From: Metarhizium brunneum
Lineage: Eukaryota > Ascomycota > Sordariomycetes > Hypocreales > Clavicipitaceae
DNA: 64,000 nucleotides
NCBI RefSeq assembly: GCF_013426205.1
Contig: NC_089427.1
Coordinates: 1-64,000, forward strand
Direction: 5' to 3'
A program made the position numbers and the translations under genes. Under the pieces are notes generated by a model, which worked only from the letters and a program-made list of their open reading frames with translations, was not told the DNA's origin and made no database searches. This document shows, piece after piece, positions 34,501 through 45,964 of the stretch (position 1 is the stretch's first letter; each line of letters begins with the position of its first letter).

Positions 34501-37500
34501 TGCGTAAGGCGGCAGATCCTTCAGCAGCTTGACGTTTACACCCCGGGGTGTGATTGAAGATACTGGTGAAAAGGCGTTCTGGAAACCGTCAAAGCGAACA
34601 GCGTCAGTGCCAAGGTAGCACCGAGGAGAGGAGACCCAACAGCATCTGTAACAGAGACTGTATCGTTGATACCCCGCTGCAGGGTTGCAATGTGCACGGG
34701 AGGATATGTGCCAAGAGCATTCTGCAAGGTCTGCGTTGTAGGTCCTTTGAGCGCAGGATGCGGTCCAATCTCAATAGCCAGTTCGAATTCGTCACCAAGT
34801 TTAGCAGCAAAATGAAGAGCGGGAGCAAAGAGAACTGGCTGCACCATATTGGCAACCCAATAAGGGCCTTTGAGTGACTCCAAGTCATCTTTCAGAAACT
34901 CGGTGTTGCCATGAACACTCAACACCCAAACGCAATCCTCTCTAGGAGACTGAACCTGGATGTTGTAAACCTTCAGAGACTCCAGATATTTTGCTGCGCA
35001 TTTCTCCATATGATGAGAATGATAGGCTGTGTCCACCTTCAATTGACGCGCAAAGACTTGCACGTCGTCAAAATGTGCCTTTGCCTGTTCAATGGCGTCA
35101 AGATCACCCAACAAGGTGACGCTCTTGGGTGCATTAACAGCAGCAACACCAATGCGACCCTGGTACTCTGGTTGCTGGCAAAACATCTTGGCTTCATCAT
35201 AGCTTATGCCTACGGCCATCATGCTACCAGGCTCACCGCTTGAGCCACGAGCCAAATGGGCATGCTTGCCTCGGTAGTAGGCAATCTGCATGGCTGTGGC
35301 GATGCCGATGACACTACTAGCATGGGCTGCAGCAATTTCGCCAGATGGATGGCCGACTATAACGTCCAGTCTAAGACCACTCTTCTGGAATAGAGCCACC
35401 AAGCCAAGCTGAACAGCAGTGCAGAGCGGCTGGGATACGGCGGCTTTACCCACGCGTGAGTTGGATGCTGTTACACGGAAAAGGCCCAACAGATCGTGAA
35501 GCCCAATAAAGGGGCTTCGCCGATACAGGACTTATTAAGTTACACAGCTAGAACACGTGCCCGGGTAAGGACCCTAGGCCTAGGCGTTCCTTTTATGTAT
35601 ATAAGGCGGTCACCCTTTTCTTCCTTTCTTGTAGTAACTTAGGACCTTTGACATCCTACGAGATTATTATTGAATTGAGCCCTTTTGCTCCAAGCCTTCA
35701 TAATTGAACCCTTGTCACAGATGCATCCTTGGATAGCTCGTCTATCAGAGACCACTCTGGGTCATCTGGAAGAGAGCGCAGAACATCCTCACATTCCTCC
35801 AACACACGATGGAACAGAGGTGAGGTACCCAACAAGTCACGACCCATGGCTGGCCACTGCGCACCTTGTCCGGTGAACACGCCCAAGATACGTGATGGCT
35901 TATCTGGATCAATGTGTCGGTTGCGAATGCCGATTCATCCCTCTTTGTGGCCTTGCGATGCTGCTCGACAAACCTTTCCAAGTCTTGAATCAGTTCCTCA
36001 CAGGCTTGCGCAGTGAAGAATGTCCTGAGACGATGTGCCGTTCGTCTGCTGTGTAAAACCCAGTTCAAATCGAACAGGGAGACGGACACGTTGTCTATCA
36101 GATACTTGAGCAGCGCCTTACAGTTTCCAAGAAGGGACGAGGCAGAATGGCCAGACAGAACAAATGGACTCGGGCGACCAACAGAAGTTTGTACAGATGC
36201 TGTTTCAGACTCCAGACTTTGTACATCGCTGGGCTCGAACCCCTCCAGGATGGCATGCGCATTCGTGCCACCGAAGCCGAAGCTGTTTACGCTGACGCGC
36301 ATAGGCACTCCAGGGGGCAGTTCAGGCCAGGGCTGCGCTGAGGTTGGAATCTGCAGAGGTCCATAGAATGGAGCAACTTTTGGGTTCAGCTCATTGAACA
36401 GAAGGTTAGGGAAGATTGTCTTGTGCTTGATGCTGAGAAGCGCCTTCAATATACCGCCCAAGCCAGCACCTCCTTCGAGATGCCCGACCAGCGTCTTGAT
36501 GGATCCAACATACAGGGGTGTGGTCGTTGCGGAGGGAGAAGAAGATGAACCTGCATCTTTGATCATGGCCTCATAGACGGCACCAGCCTCGACGGGATCG
36601 CCTGCAGGCGTTCCTGTGCCGTGGCAATCAAAAAAACTAGCAGCGGTCCTTAACAGGGTCCAAGCCGGCACGCTTATAGGTATCTCGGATGAGGGCTGCT
36701 TGTGCCTTAATAGTAGGCATGGTTAACCTAGGGCTTGCTCCATCTGAGTTGACACCTGTTCCTCGAATAACAGCTTCGATGTGGTTACCGTTGTGAAGCG
36801 CCTGTTTAAGAGGCTTCAGCACAACCACAACCACACCCTCACCACGGGCATAGCCGTTGGAGTCTTGTGCCATATTCTTAACTGAGACTTAGGTAACAGT
36901 ATATGCAGGTTAGAAAGCATGATGTAGAGCACCGCGTCGAAGATCAGGTCGACTCCGCCGATAATAGCATATGTAGCATCACCTGACTGTAACCCTTGGA
37001 CGGCCTGATGTAGGGCCACCAAAGAGCTTGAACAAGCCGTGTCAAGGGTGATGGAAGGTCCATGAAGATCAAAAGCATATGAGACCCGGTAAGATAGAGT
37101 GCAGCGATGCACACCAGTGGTGGCGTGCATCGGAACCGTCTCAGGGTCGCGGACTTAGATGTCATATTAGTTGCTGGCCATTACATCAACATGGGCCAAT
37201 GTTTGAGACCCGCGTATTTTATCAAGAGTCTATCCAGCACTCTCAAAGCTTTTGTACACGGCTTCCAGTATGACACGGAGCTGGGGATCCATACTCTCAG
37301 CTTCGTATGGACTGACACCAAAGAAGGAAGCATTAAATACACGACTATCCTCATCAAGGAGGTAGCCTTTGTTCTGGATGTTAGTCGATCTAGGTGCATC
37401 AGCATTCTTATTATAGAATCGGTCCAGGTTGAGAATATCTGGATTAAAGCTGCGACGGACATCTCGCGGCTCGCGCAGCAGGTCATACAACTTGGAGGCG

Positions 37501-37583
37501 GTGCAGGATTGACCAGGAAGTCTGCAGGAGGAGCCAACAATGGCGATGGGAATGGGAGAAGAAGTGTTCCTGTTAGGACTCAT
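28501..37583 (-). pseudogene. Highly reducing PKS-NRPS hybrid, multiply broken and truncated
   Basis: ATG at 37581-37583. Domains, 5' to 3' on the minus strand: KS 37580-36100 ([44 protein letters not shown]); AT 35890-34640; DH 34380-33600 (HVISGEVLLPG, HPALLDV); C-methyltransferase 33060-32450 (NYLEIGAGTG); KR 31900-30790; ACP near 30400 (LGSDSLVAVEI); condensation 30010-28770 (YHHIIFDAS); and only the first ~30 residues of adenylation (TYPGRVATCDRLSNLTYQQL). Stops: 37230-37232, 37167-37169, 37155-37157, 36637-36639, 33055-33057, 32880-32882, 29723-29725 and 29137-29139. Frameshifts near 36865, 36630, 35917, 34620, 32955, 32055, 30275, 29650, 29050 and 28855. A solo LTR splits AT. The AT nucleophile Ser is Pro (GHPSG, codon 35346-35348), and the KR lacks its NADP-binding Rossmann core. 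The intact ancestor would have made a polyketide-amino acid hybrid; the product cannot be named. No accessory cluster genes are present. Confidence 0.92.
35469..35719. mobile_element. Solo LTR (251 bp) inside the PKS-NRPS AT domain
   Basis: Ends are TGTTACACGGAA and CCCTTGTCACA (TG...CA). It is flanked by a perfect 5-bp target duplication GATGC at 35464-35468 and 35720-35724. Removing the LTR and one duplication rejoins the AT-domain frame in phase (ELSKDAS to NSRVGKAAV on the minus strand). It carries a TATA-like TATATAAGG and shares blocks (AGGACCTTTGA, GCTCCAAGCC) with the LTR at 50709-50903. Internal element DNA is absent, so it arose by LTR-LTR recombination. Superfamily (gypsy or copia) cannot be decided without an internal region. 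Confidence 0.93.
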
Positions 37584-38193
37584 GATGATTGAGGTCTACG
37601 GTGGTATGTTGAACAGGTAAAGGGGTAATTTTTGTTGTTAAAGAGTTGTATTGAGCAACTGCCACCGAAATGTATGCGGAGTCTTTGATGTTGCTATATA
37701 CAATAAACCTCCATGTATGTTGTTTGCGCTGGCAGGGTATTCATTTATGGTCATGGCGCATTTACTCCCTTATCCAGCCTCAAAACTTGTAGTAAAGCTT
37801 ACTTGACATGCTATGCCCTTTGCCTTGCTCGGCGTATACGGTATACGCGCTGCCAACTTTACGGGTTACAGAAGTACCCATCCTTCCTGCAGACTTGTCT
37901 CTAATTAGGTAATCATTGCGCGTATGTGGTCTCAACATTTGAGGCTGCTCTTATTCTTTCTGTGGTAGTATTGACATCACGAAGAGGCTTAGTTACTACT
38001 CGACGCAATTATGTTACTGTTCAAAGGAACTTTAATGTATCAAAGCAAATAAAATGCAGATTTCTAGAGTTCTATACAGACAAAACCCACTCAGTAGCGC
38101 GAACTTCCCCCCTCTCACAGGCGGACATGGCTCTGACACAGAAGCTCCAGGCGTAACTCCAGGCTTCGTCCAGGCTTCGTGCTCCGAGTTTGC
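37584..38193. other. Intergenic: PKS-NRPS promoter side
   Basis: About 600 bp between the PKS start and the 3' end of the Ser/Thr-rich protein gene (same strand). No gene recognised. CCCCCCTCTCACAGG near 38105 resembles CCCCCCTCACAGG near 22850, both at edges of unusual sequence, perhaps repeat borders. A direct AGGCTTCGT duplication occurs at 38161-38180. Confidence 0.35.
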
Positions 38194-38981
38194 TTAGTCG
38201 TCCTTTTTAACCCCAGTCTTCCCCCCACCGAGGCCAGTGCTAATTGGGCAGCTCATCAGGGTAGTGGTCACGGTGATTATAGTCGTGTGAGGAGCTGAGC
38301 TCGACGTCGTTACTACCGGGACACTAGTAGGCGCAGCACCTGTAGAGGACCTAAATCACTTTGTGAGCTTTGTACTCTTGAAAGTTTAAAAGAGGATAGA
38401 AATTTTTACGTATCTTAGGACAGTACTCTGTGATATCGGACCGGAAGTAGCAGTAGTATCAGTACTGCTTATATAGGCCTCCGACGTGGTAGTATCAGGA
38501 ACAGAGCTTAATATTGTTATAATAGGACTATTAGTAGGCGCGGGACTTGTACATAACCTAGCTTATATTATCAGCTTTATACTCTTAGTAGTTTGAAAAA
38601 AACTTAGATATATTAATTCACCCTTGGATAGTGCTCTTTGATACCGGAACGGAACCAGTTGCGGTATCGGTGTTGCTCAGCGCAGTCGTTGACAACGTGG
38701 TGTCAGAAACGGACCCCGACGTCGTTACAACCGGGACATTACTAGTCGCGGGACCTGTATAGGACCTGATCCACGTTGTTAATTCAGGAGGTTCAAAGGA
38801 ACTTGAAAATGTCTACATACGATGTAAGGGTGTTCACCGAGGTAACCCCCGAACATATCGTCTGCAAGGGTTGAAGCTCAACGGTGACAGTGACTGTCTT
38901 ATCCAAACAGCGCGGGAGATGGGGATGGGCTAGAGCAAAGACATTGCCCAGGATAATCGAGCTAAAGATAGTTCTCTTCAT
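38194..38981 (-). CDS. Secreted Ser/Thr-rich protein with tandemly duplicated exon-intron units
   Basis: ATG at 38979-38981. Exon 1 (38821-38981) encodes a signal peptide (MKRTIFSSIILGNVFALAHP) and a Val/Thr beta-rich piece (DKTVTVTVELQ). Three homologous Ser/Thr-rich exons follow: 38622-38765 (PATSNVPVVTTSGSVSD), about 38413-38557 (PAPTNSPIITILSSVPD) and 38194-38350 (AAPTSVPVVTTSSSAP, ending VTTTLMSCPISTG). The introns between them are homologous too, and each unit (exon+intron) is about 205 bp. Exons 1, 2 and 4 join in phase 2 with GTATGT and GTGAAT donors. The middle unit is AT-shifted and its donor no longer aligns, so it may be skipped or mis-spliced. Composition suggests an O-glycosylated wall or surface protein. 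A TATA-like box (ATATATAAGG on the minus strand, near 39100) lies about 115 bp upstream. Confidence 0.65.
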
Positions 38982-41576
38982 GTTGGCGAAATTGGGGAGA
39001 ATTGAAATGATGTAAGGCTGATGTAAAAGAGAGGACTTGGATGAGTGTGTTGGGAAGAATGGAAAATGGCATGTAAGTTGGCGGGATAGAAGAGCCTTAT
39101 ATATTTGTGACGCATGTGTGGTGGTTTAGTAAGATGTAACTCTGCCTCTGTGTATAGAGGAGAAATGTTGCCACGAATTTCTCAGTCAAAAGGAGTCAAA
39201 GGGCATGATTCTCTGGGGAGTCACATTATCCAGAGCGATGGCAACCCTAATGCGTACGCGTGATGCAACTAGAACGCTGGGCACAACTCATTATCGGACA
39301 TGACGAATACTATTGTGTCTGCAAAGTGGAATGAAGAGCAGACGAAGTTCCGCGAGAACACGCGTAAGGTCGTTGGGGATGCCGCTGATAGCGGTGGCGT
39401 TCATGGGGACCAACTTACGTCGGCGTGTTTTCCCTTATTTGTTATAGGGCCGCGAATTTCACGGATATAACGAACTACAATCTCACCGAGACGTTGGAGT
39501 GTTGTAGATGGAGTGCAGACGACCGGCGTACAGTACAAGGCTCACTAGTCATGCGCCGGCGTTCCGGGCATTACAGGCGTTATGGATTAAAAGAATTCAG
39601 GGTCATGGCGTCGATTCATTTGGACTTGTCCCTTTCTCTTACGCGCCATCAGTAGTCCCTTGAGTGCTCGCGCCAAACATCCACGGAGCGGCATGGCAAC
39701 GGGTCCGAAGTCCAAACCCTCACCCGGTCAGCACGCGACATGCCCACGTCGGCAAGACGCAAATAATCACTGCCTTCTCTCTGTGTAGATAAGTTACAAA
39801 GAAGCAGTAAATAATACTTTCGTTTTGATCTTGAACAGTAAGGCGGAACAGCATAAGGAGAACCCACTCCATGGCAACGCCCAAAAAGAGACTAATAGTT
39901 ACGTTATAGAATCTAATGCAGCGCGATGGCGGTGGTAACTAGTTGATGTATCTCAGACCCCGGCTTGCCTACCTGATAAAATATGTACTGCTACACTGCA
40001 AATAATTAAAAGCTACTGACAATATCAGAAGAGTGTCTGCCCACCTGCAAAGTAGCCGCGTGGGACCACCTCCCCTACCGCGTTTTTGGTCTGGTATAAG
40101 AATATACCGGCACTTGGTGTCAGCAAAGTTCTAGTCATTGCGTCTCCATAAGACCACAATTTGTACGCGCCAGGAGATTTTTCATGAATGGCGCTGGACG
40201 CCACGGCATGCTTAGCATTACGCCGCTATCGCCAGATGGTCTGATGAGGGGCATTGTGCCATGGCGCGGAAGACGGCAATTAAGATGTTTGAATTGCTAT
40301 ATTATAACACGCTCAGTTTATATCGCCGCGGCGGGTGTCAGCATTAGCCGACGTGATGTTGGTCGCGCCAAGCAGCTGGCTGCTTTTGTGGCGTACATGG
40401 GGTTTTGCCATTTCGGCGAACCAGGCATGAACTTCGATGTGCGTCTGGGGAAGTGGAAAGGGGATCCATAGCAAGGTACGGATACTCCGTACCAGACTCT
40501 TGCCGTGGCGGGATTGTTGCTGCTTTTTACCACTTGCCTGACCCGATTCTCCGGATCACATCGGATTGGCACCTCCTCGGCGTCTATGCAAGTTGATTGG
40601 TCCCGGTATATTGGTGCTTTGACTGCCAAGATGAGTCGGAAACTGGATATGCCGACCTGAGTATCCTCGGAGGAAAGAATAGACAGGGACACTCACCGAT
40701 ACGCACCCAGGGAAACGGGGTGGCCGTCGGACCATGCAGCTCACATTTGTGTGCGTACAAGGCCCACGTCGATTCATGTCCTCTCATTGACTATCAAATT
40801 ATGTAGACTTGGCGAGAACATTCGCGACACCGCATATCTTAAGACATAACCCAGCATTACTGAGCCATTCGGGTACCGCGCCTATCCACTGGCGCCGGTC
40901 ATGGACCACAATGATATTAGCAGGTTCGTATACGGGAGTCAATACAAGCCTGCATATGTACTAGGAACATCTATCGCAAGACAGTAGTCGACTACAAGTC
41001 TAGTACATACATATGTATGCTTGTGAAATGTTCTTTTTCTCATCGCTCTTACGTGCTAGAAATACCTAGGAAATATGTAAACGGCAGTCAAGTTGAGATG
41101 TCAACTATAATTGGCAATCCCCGGTTGTGCTCATGTCTCATCTCCACATGCACGTGGTGGCGGTGCAAGTGCCCCGTGCGCGCGCACTACGAACGGCGGC
41201 AGGCGGCGACCCCCGCTGGCGTCCGGATATGGTTCGGAAATAAAGGCGCAAATTTTTCCGTCCAGTGAAATTCATTTCACCGCGCAACAGAGTGGAGACT
41301 GGAGGCTGGCTGGACCAGTCAGCGTTGTGGCAGTGGTGGCGTCAGATCCACACTGCAACCAGCGAAGCCCACGGGACCGCCGCTCGCGTAGACGGCACTA
41401 GCGACTGGGCAATGAACTTTCCCCCGCAGCTACATGGTATAACCCTAACCCTCGGTTGGCTCAAGCTATGCATCACGACCAGCCTCTCGCCTGGCGCAAG
41501 CAACGTACTCCTTGGACGTCTGGTATCTTCTTTTCTGCTCCGTACACATATTAATGTATGTAAAATCTCTAGCCTA
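38982..41576. other. Gene-free stretch of 2.6 kb
   Basis: The left part holds the promoter of the Ser/Thr-rich gene (TATATA near 39097-39103). Short frames elsewhere show no protein family features. A tiny interstitial telomere-like word AACCCTAACCCTC occurs at about 41441-41453; two units is within chance. Composition is normal, without RIP. Confidence 0.4.
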
Positions 41577-43147
41577 CTATCCCTCTGCATGCTTTTGCTT
41601 GTCATTGCTCAAATTCGTCATGTACACCAGCTGAGCTTCCTCAAGATTCTCGTTTAGCGTTTCGACTTCAATATTATACGTGCGTTGTACCGTAATAACT
41701 CCCGTCTGACGGGAAAGGGGCGCAAAGTATGGCTCAAACACGGAGTGCGACGTCACCCCCAATCCTCTTCCACGGCTGAACAAACGACCGCTGTTGTGCA
41801 CGTTGGCCTCGTTAGTTGCAGATGCGGCTAGTCTTGGTGATGTGGCGCGAAAGACCAGGTCAAAAAGGAGGCGCATGGAAGGCATGCAGGCACAAATGAT
41901 GCCGACATTAATTTCGACGGTAGACCAGACGGCGAGATTCATTATCGCCCATGTCGCATTGGGATCGTCAATGGCATGCGTTATAATTTCTTGAAGGCGG
42001 ATGATGCTGACGATTGTAACCCTACAGACGAGATTAGCTCAAAGTTGTGGCTGCAGAAGACGGTCCCCCCCCCGGGGGGGTGAGAGATCAACTTACAAGA
42101 ATCCGACGCTCAACATGATGAATACGCCCACCTTTTTCTTCCAGTCAAGCTTCAGCCTCCACAGCTGTGACAGGGGAATGGCTATCATCCAAATATCGAT
42201 AGCGATGCTGATGGCCCCGTTCGCCCAGGCGATTTCGCTTATGTTTGCGCAGGTCCCTTGATGTTCGCCGTCCCAATGCACCCAGTAATATGAGATGGGC
42301 TTGCACTGAAAGACGCTCGTGAGGATAAAGGTAATGCCGTATACGATTGTGAACCCGATGGTCACCCATAGCAATCGCCTGATGAGCATGCTGGGGAATA
42401 TCCTCAGATAAAAGAACAAAAAGGCAAGCTTCAGAGTAGCAACATTGGCAAAGTACAAGATGGCATAAATGTATAGGCACACGCCAAAGTTTGTAATTTG
42501 TCGGTAGGACAGCGTCCAAATATCGCGCCCTACCCCGTTGGGCACGCCGCCGGCTACACCGAGGACGGCACTGGATAGCTGGCAGAGAGCGGTGGCCAAG
42601 ACTAACCAGTCATCGAGGTCGATGGAGATGTGCGGGAACCAGAGCTTGACGGCGAAGCGCTGAATGACAGCCAGGGAAGATAAAATTGTAAACACAACGG
42701 CGACGGTGGTGTACGTCGTGCTCTGGTTACGGGGTTCTGGGCCACAAGCCTGTTGCGTAAGGTTTCGAGCAGCTGCAGAGTAAGTGTCTTAGCAGATAGC
42801 CAGTGTGGTAACTCGTGTGAAACTAACCAAGCGAGTCCTTCACCGAACAGTCTGTCACCACGCAGGTTGACACGGATTTTCCGGCGTCGGAGGAGAGTAA
42901 ATGGCAAAGACATGGCAGGTCGTCGACATTGCACGCCGACAAGTTAAACCCCGGCGTATTCATGCAATTGATCTGAAAAATCAGCAAGCGTCTTTACATG
43001 TCTGTTGCCAAGTCATCGTACCGCGCATTGGGGAAGCTGCATCAGGGCGGCAAACCCAGGCGATTGAGCCTGCGCGACCGAAACCCGCATCACGGCTGCC
43101 ACTAGAAGGGTCAAAAACCCCCACGAGCCTTGAAAAGGAACCCGCAT
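41577..43147 (-). CDS. CFEM-domain PTH11-like seven-helix receptor
   Basis: Four exons join exactly in frame: 43022-43147, 42828-42972, 42097-42772 and 41577-42021, giving 463 aa. Start ATG 43145-43147; signal peptide VPFQGSWGFLTLLVAAVMRV, then ...VAQA. The extracellular CFEM domain has the eight cysteines: LPQCA, NCMNTPGFNLSACN, LPCLCH, STCVVTDCS and QQACGPEP. Seven membrane segments follow, including TVAVVFTILSSLAVIQR, DDWLVLATALCQLSSAVLG, RRLLWVTIGFTIVYGITFIL with FQCKPISYYWVHWDG, and DIWMIAIPLSQLWRL, ending in a cytoplasmic tail. PTH11-type receptors sense surfaces or nutrients in plant- and insect-infecting fungi. The third intron contains a C9G7 tract (42066-42080) next to its donor. 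Intact. Confidence 0.9.
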
Positions 43148-45964
43148 GATGGCGAGGGGATGCTTTGCAAAAATAAAAAGGTCAAATAAATTGGGAAAAA
43201 TGACCCCCGAAAGTGTCCCAGATCGCTCAAAGCCCAAAAAGCGCAGCTTGGAAATTGCCCATTGTTATACAATGTCTTTCGGAAAACGCGAATAATGCAT
43301 ACCCAAGCGCAGTTTCACGCTCCACTAGAACCGACCTCTGAAAGCAATCGTAGCGCAGGCATAGGCTAGACCAGGTCAAGGGAATCTTCATGCGGGTTTC
43401 AGTTCTGGCCCCAGAGTAGAAACGTTTCAAAATCATACGATTGCTGGCAACTGTGGATGTTGTAGACCACAACTGTGTAGTGTACAACGTTTAAGCCCTT
43501 AGTGCTCTGGTGTATTCGATAGTTTCACTTGTCGCCGGGGGCTGCTCTGCTTTCCCCAGCAGCTTCTTGTCCGGTAATGCAGCAAAGCTGTCCCCGGACA
43601 AACGCCATGTATGGGCATTCAAGTTGCGCGTTCCCCCACAAGCCGCAACAGAGAGACGCTAGCCACGTGGGGGCAGCGTGCGGAAGGCAAGCATGTATAC
43701 GGAATTTTTTGGGCATGTGCGGAGTACGAGTAGCTGGTATGTATATCTTATTTTTAGGCTGAATCCGGGCCTAGTTGCGTCGTCCCCCATGTCCATGTCC
43801 CTGCCAAGTTGAGCTTCTACCAACGGCCTGAACCATCATGACTTTGCTGATTTACCGTCATTTGCAGCCCTTGCCTGCGGTAGGCCAACAGGAACATAAA
43901 CAAAAGGAAGGCCCGAAAGGCAGAAACAAGAGGCCCGCCCTCCGCGCCAGTTGCGTGGCATCCCCCCGGTAGGAGCCGCAATATAACATGGAGATTTACA
44001 ACTCCAGTACGGCGCACGGCCAAGGAGTCAGGTACAACCAGACATGAGCCAGCTGAAGACAGTCAGGGGGTTCATCTGAAGATCAAGCCTCTGACAGGTG
44101 CTTGGTTTGAGTGGATGAATACCGCGGCCCGTGAACGGTGGCGCTGAGCAACTCGAGGGCTGAGCAAAATCTTATTACCTCACAGTGTACTCGTTATTCC
44201 ATACTTTACGTTTCTGCTTGATTTCCGCCGTGGGTCGCACTGACATGCTGGGACCAATTGGCTTACAGGCGCCTCGCTCTCGCATTAGCCATTGATGATT
44301 TTAATGTCCGCTTCTATCAAGTTAATCCACGCCACAAGGACGCCTGCTGTTGCGGCCATCATGACGTCCTCAACGCCTCCACCACTTGCGGGGATATACT
44401 TTTAGCCCCAACTCTGATGGCCTGAGCATCGTTTGTACAGCTGCACTATTGGTGAAACGGTTCGGGTGCAAATTTTGACGCCGAATGCCGTCGCGGTGTG
44501 ATTCATGTTGATGGCTTCGACTGTGCTGACGCTGAGTGCCGTCTTGGAATGCCATGTGCATGAAGCAGGATAATTGGACACGTCGCGCAGCCACGTCTCA
44601 TGTCCTAGAAGTAGACTGTCCTCTATAAAAGTAACTATTATATTAACTGTGCATTGACATACTCCTCAAGTAGTACATCTGTACTCTTGTATGTTCTTGA
44701 TAACAAAACTACTATACATCTATTAGCCCTACTAGGACTTTGTATGTCTTATACCATCATACGAGACGAGAGTATGACATCGCTCTTTTCACAAGTAAGC
44801 AGGCTCTGCTTGAACACTCCTGACAGCAGTCAACTTCATAGCGGCATTCTATAGCTAGGCTATCCGCGGTCTACAAAAAAACCACACCAGCTGCGACACA
44901 GTGCGACAGCGGTAGGCTTCCTGCATAGTTTTGCCAAGGAAGCTACGAGTCTCGTTTGTGGGTCGTGGCTTCGGCTTGTATCCTCGGTCTGCCTTGTGGT
45001 GTTGCGCGTTCAGATGGGCCATCATCTACGAGTTGGTCGCTTGGGGCCCGTAACTAGGTATAGCTTCTAGAATTGCACAGAGTCTCCGGACGCAGCTTTC
45101 CACAAGTCCACGTCCGGTACCTCTGTGCCGGCCTGCCTTGTATTGTACGGTGGCGCTGGAAGTTGGATTTACACCGAGCAGCGAATCTATGGTTTGGTGA
45201 ATTATTAGAGCTCACTTTTGAGTATGATGATTTTTTTTGGACAAATATGACTCTGGTATAGAAAAGGCAATCAGTCATTGCGTCGTTTATTATGACTGAA
45301 CATGGCTAGAAAAGCAAATGGGAAGGCTTGGGTGAAAGAACGTTATTCATGCTTCTTTCTTTCCTTCTTCTTTTTTTAAGCTATCCGGTAAACCACAATA
45401 CTGGTACGTCAACGGAAAGAGATAACAGCGACTCTCATAACGTGAAAAACTAAGCACATGGAACCATCAGCGCAACCGACCAAATGGATACTGAAAACAA
45501 TAGTGCGCCTCATCGTAAACTCGCAGAGGCGATACTTTCGAATGGCAGAGCGTGCCGACATCGGTGCGCAGCCAGCCTCAAAAAAAATCAACTCGCCCAC
45601 TTGCCACTTACTTGGCTGTTTCAGAGTCGATATCAAGCGCCCAGAGCCGCGGTGCCCGCAGAACGGAGCACAATCCGAGACGCCACGGCGGCAGCATGAC
45701 AGCACCGGTCGCATCTGCGGGGATTGACCGTGGGCAAACCCGGGGGAAGGGTCAAGGCGACGTACAGAGCAGCTAGCTGGGCGCCATAGCAGGGCCCAGA
45801 ACAATCTCCAGTGTTCGCCATGATACGAGCCGCCGCTCTGCCGTCGGTGGACGCCGGACAGTTTATAGTGTCGCCAATTCATGAAAACATAGCTTATCCC
45901 CCTTTCAGCCGTGTTAGTTGGTTGAGATGTTGTTCTTGTGAACTACGCTGCCCCTGTATCAATC
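43148..45964. other. Gene-free stretch of 2.8 kb between two receptor genes
   Basis: Divergent promoters of the two seven-helix receptor genes. Only short frames without recognisable features. CTCTATAAAAGTAAC near 44620 is a TATA-like word without an assigned gene. No repeats or RNA genes recognised. Confidence 0.4.

Noticed and set aside
28501..37583. Annotating the PKS-NRPS as a working gene with many introns
   Set aside because: The frame breaks fall inside conserved motifs (for example after DRC in KS and in the methyltransferase glycine region), lack GT/AG borders, and are joined by an LTR insertion and a truncated adenylation domain.
41441..41453. Interstitial telomere-like AACCCTAACCCTC
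   Set aside because: Only two units; too short to claim a healed break or former chromosome end.
43529..43762. Short frames in the 43-45 kb gap
   Set aside because: No signal peptide, domain or consistent codon pattern; treated as non-coding.
45409..45882. 157-codon minus-strand frame
   Set aside because: Basic, low-complexity composition and no recognisable motif; no ATG context or splice support.
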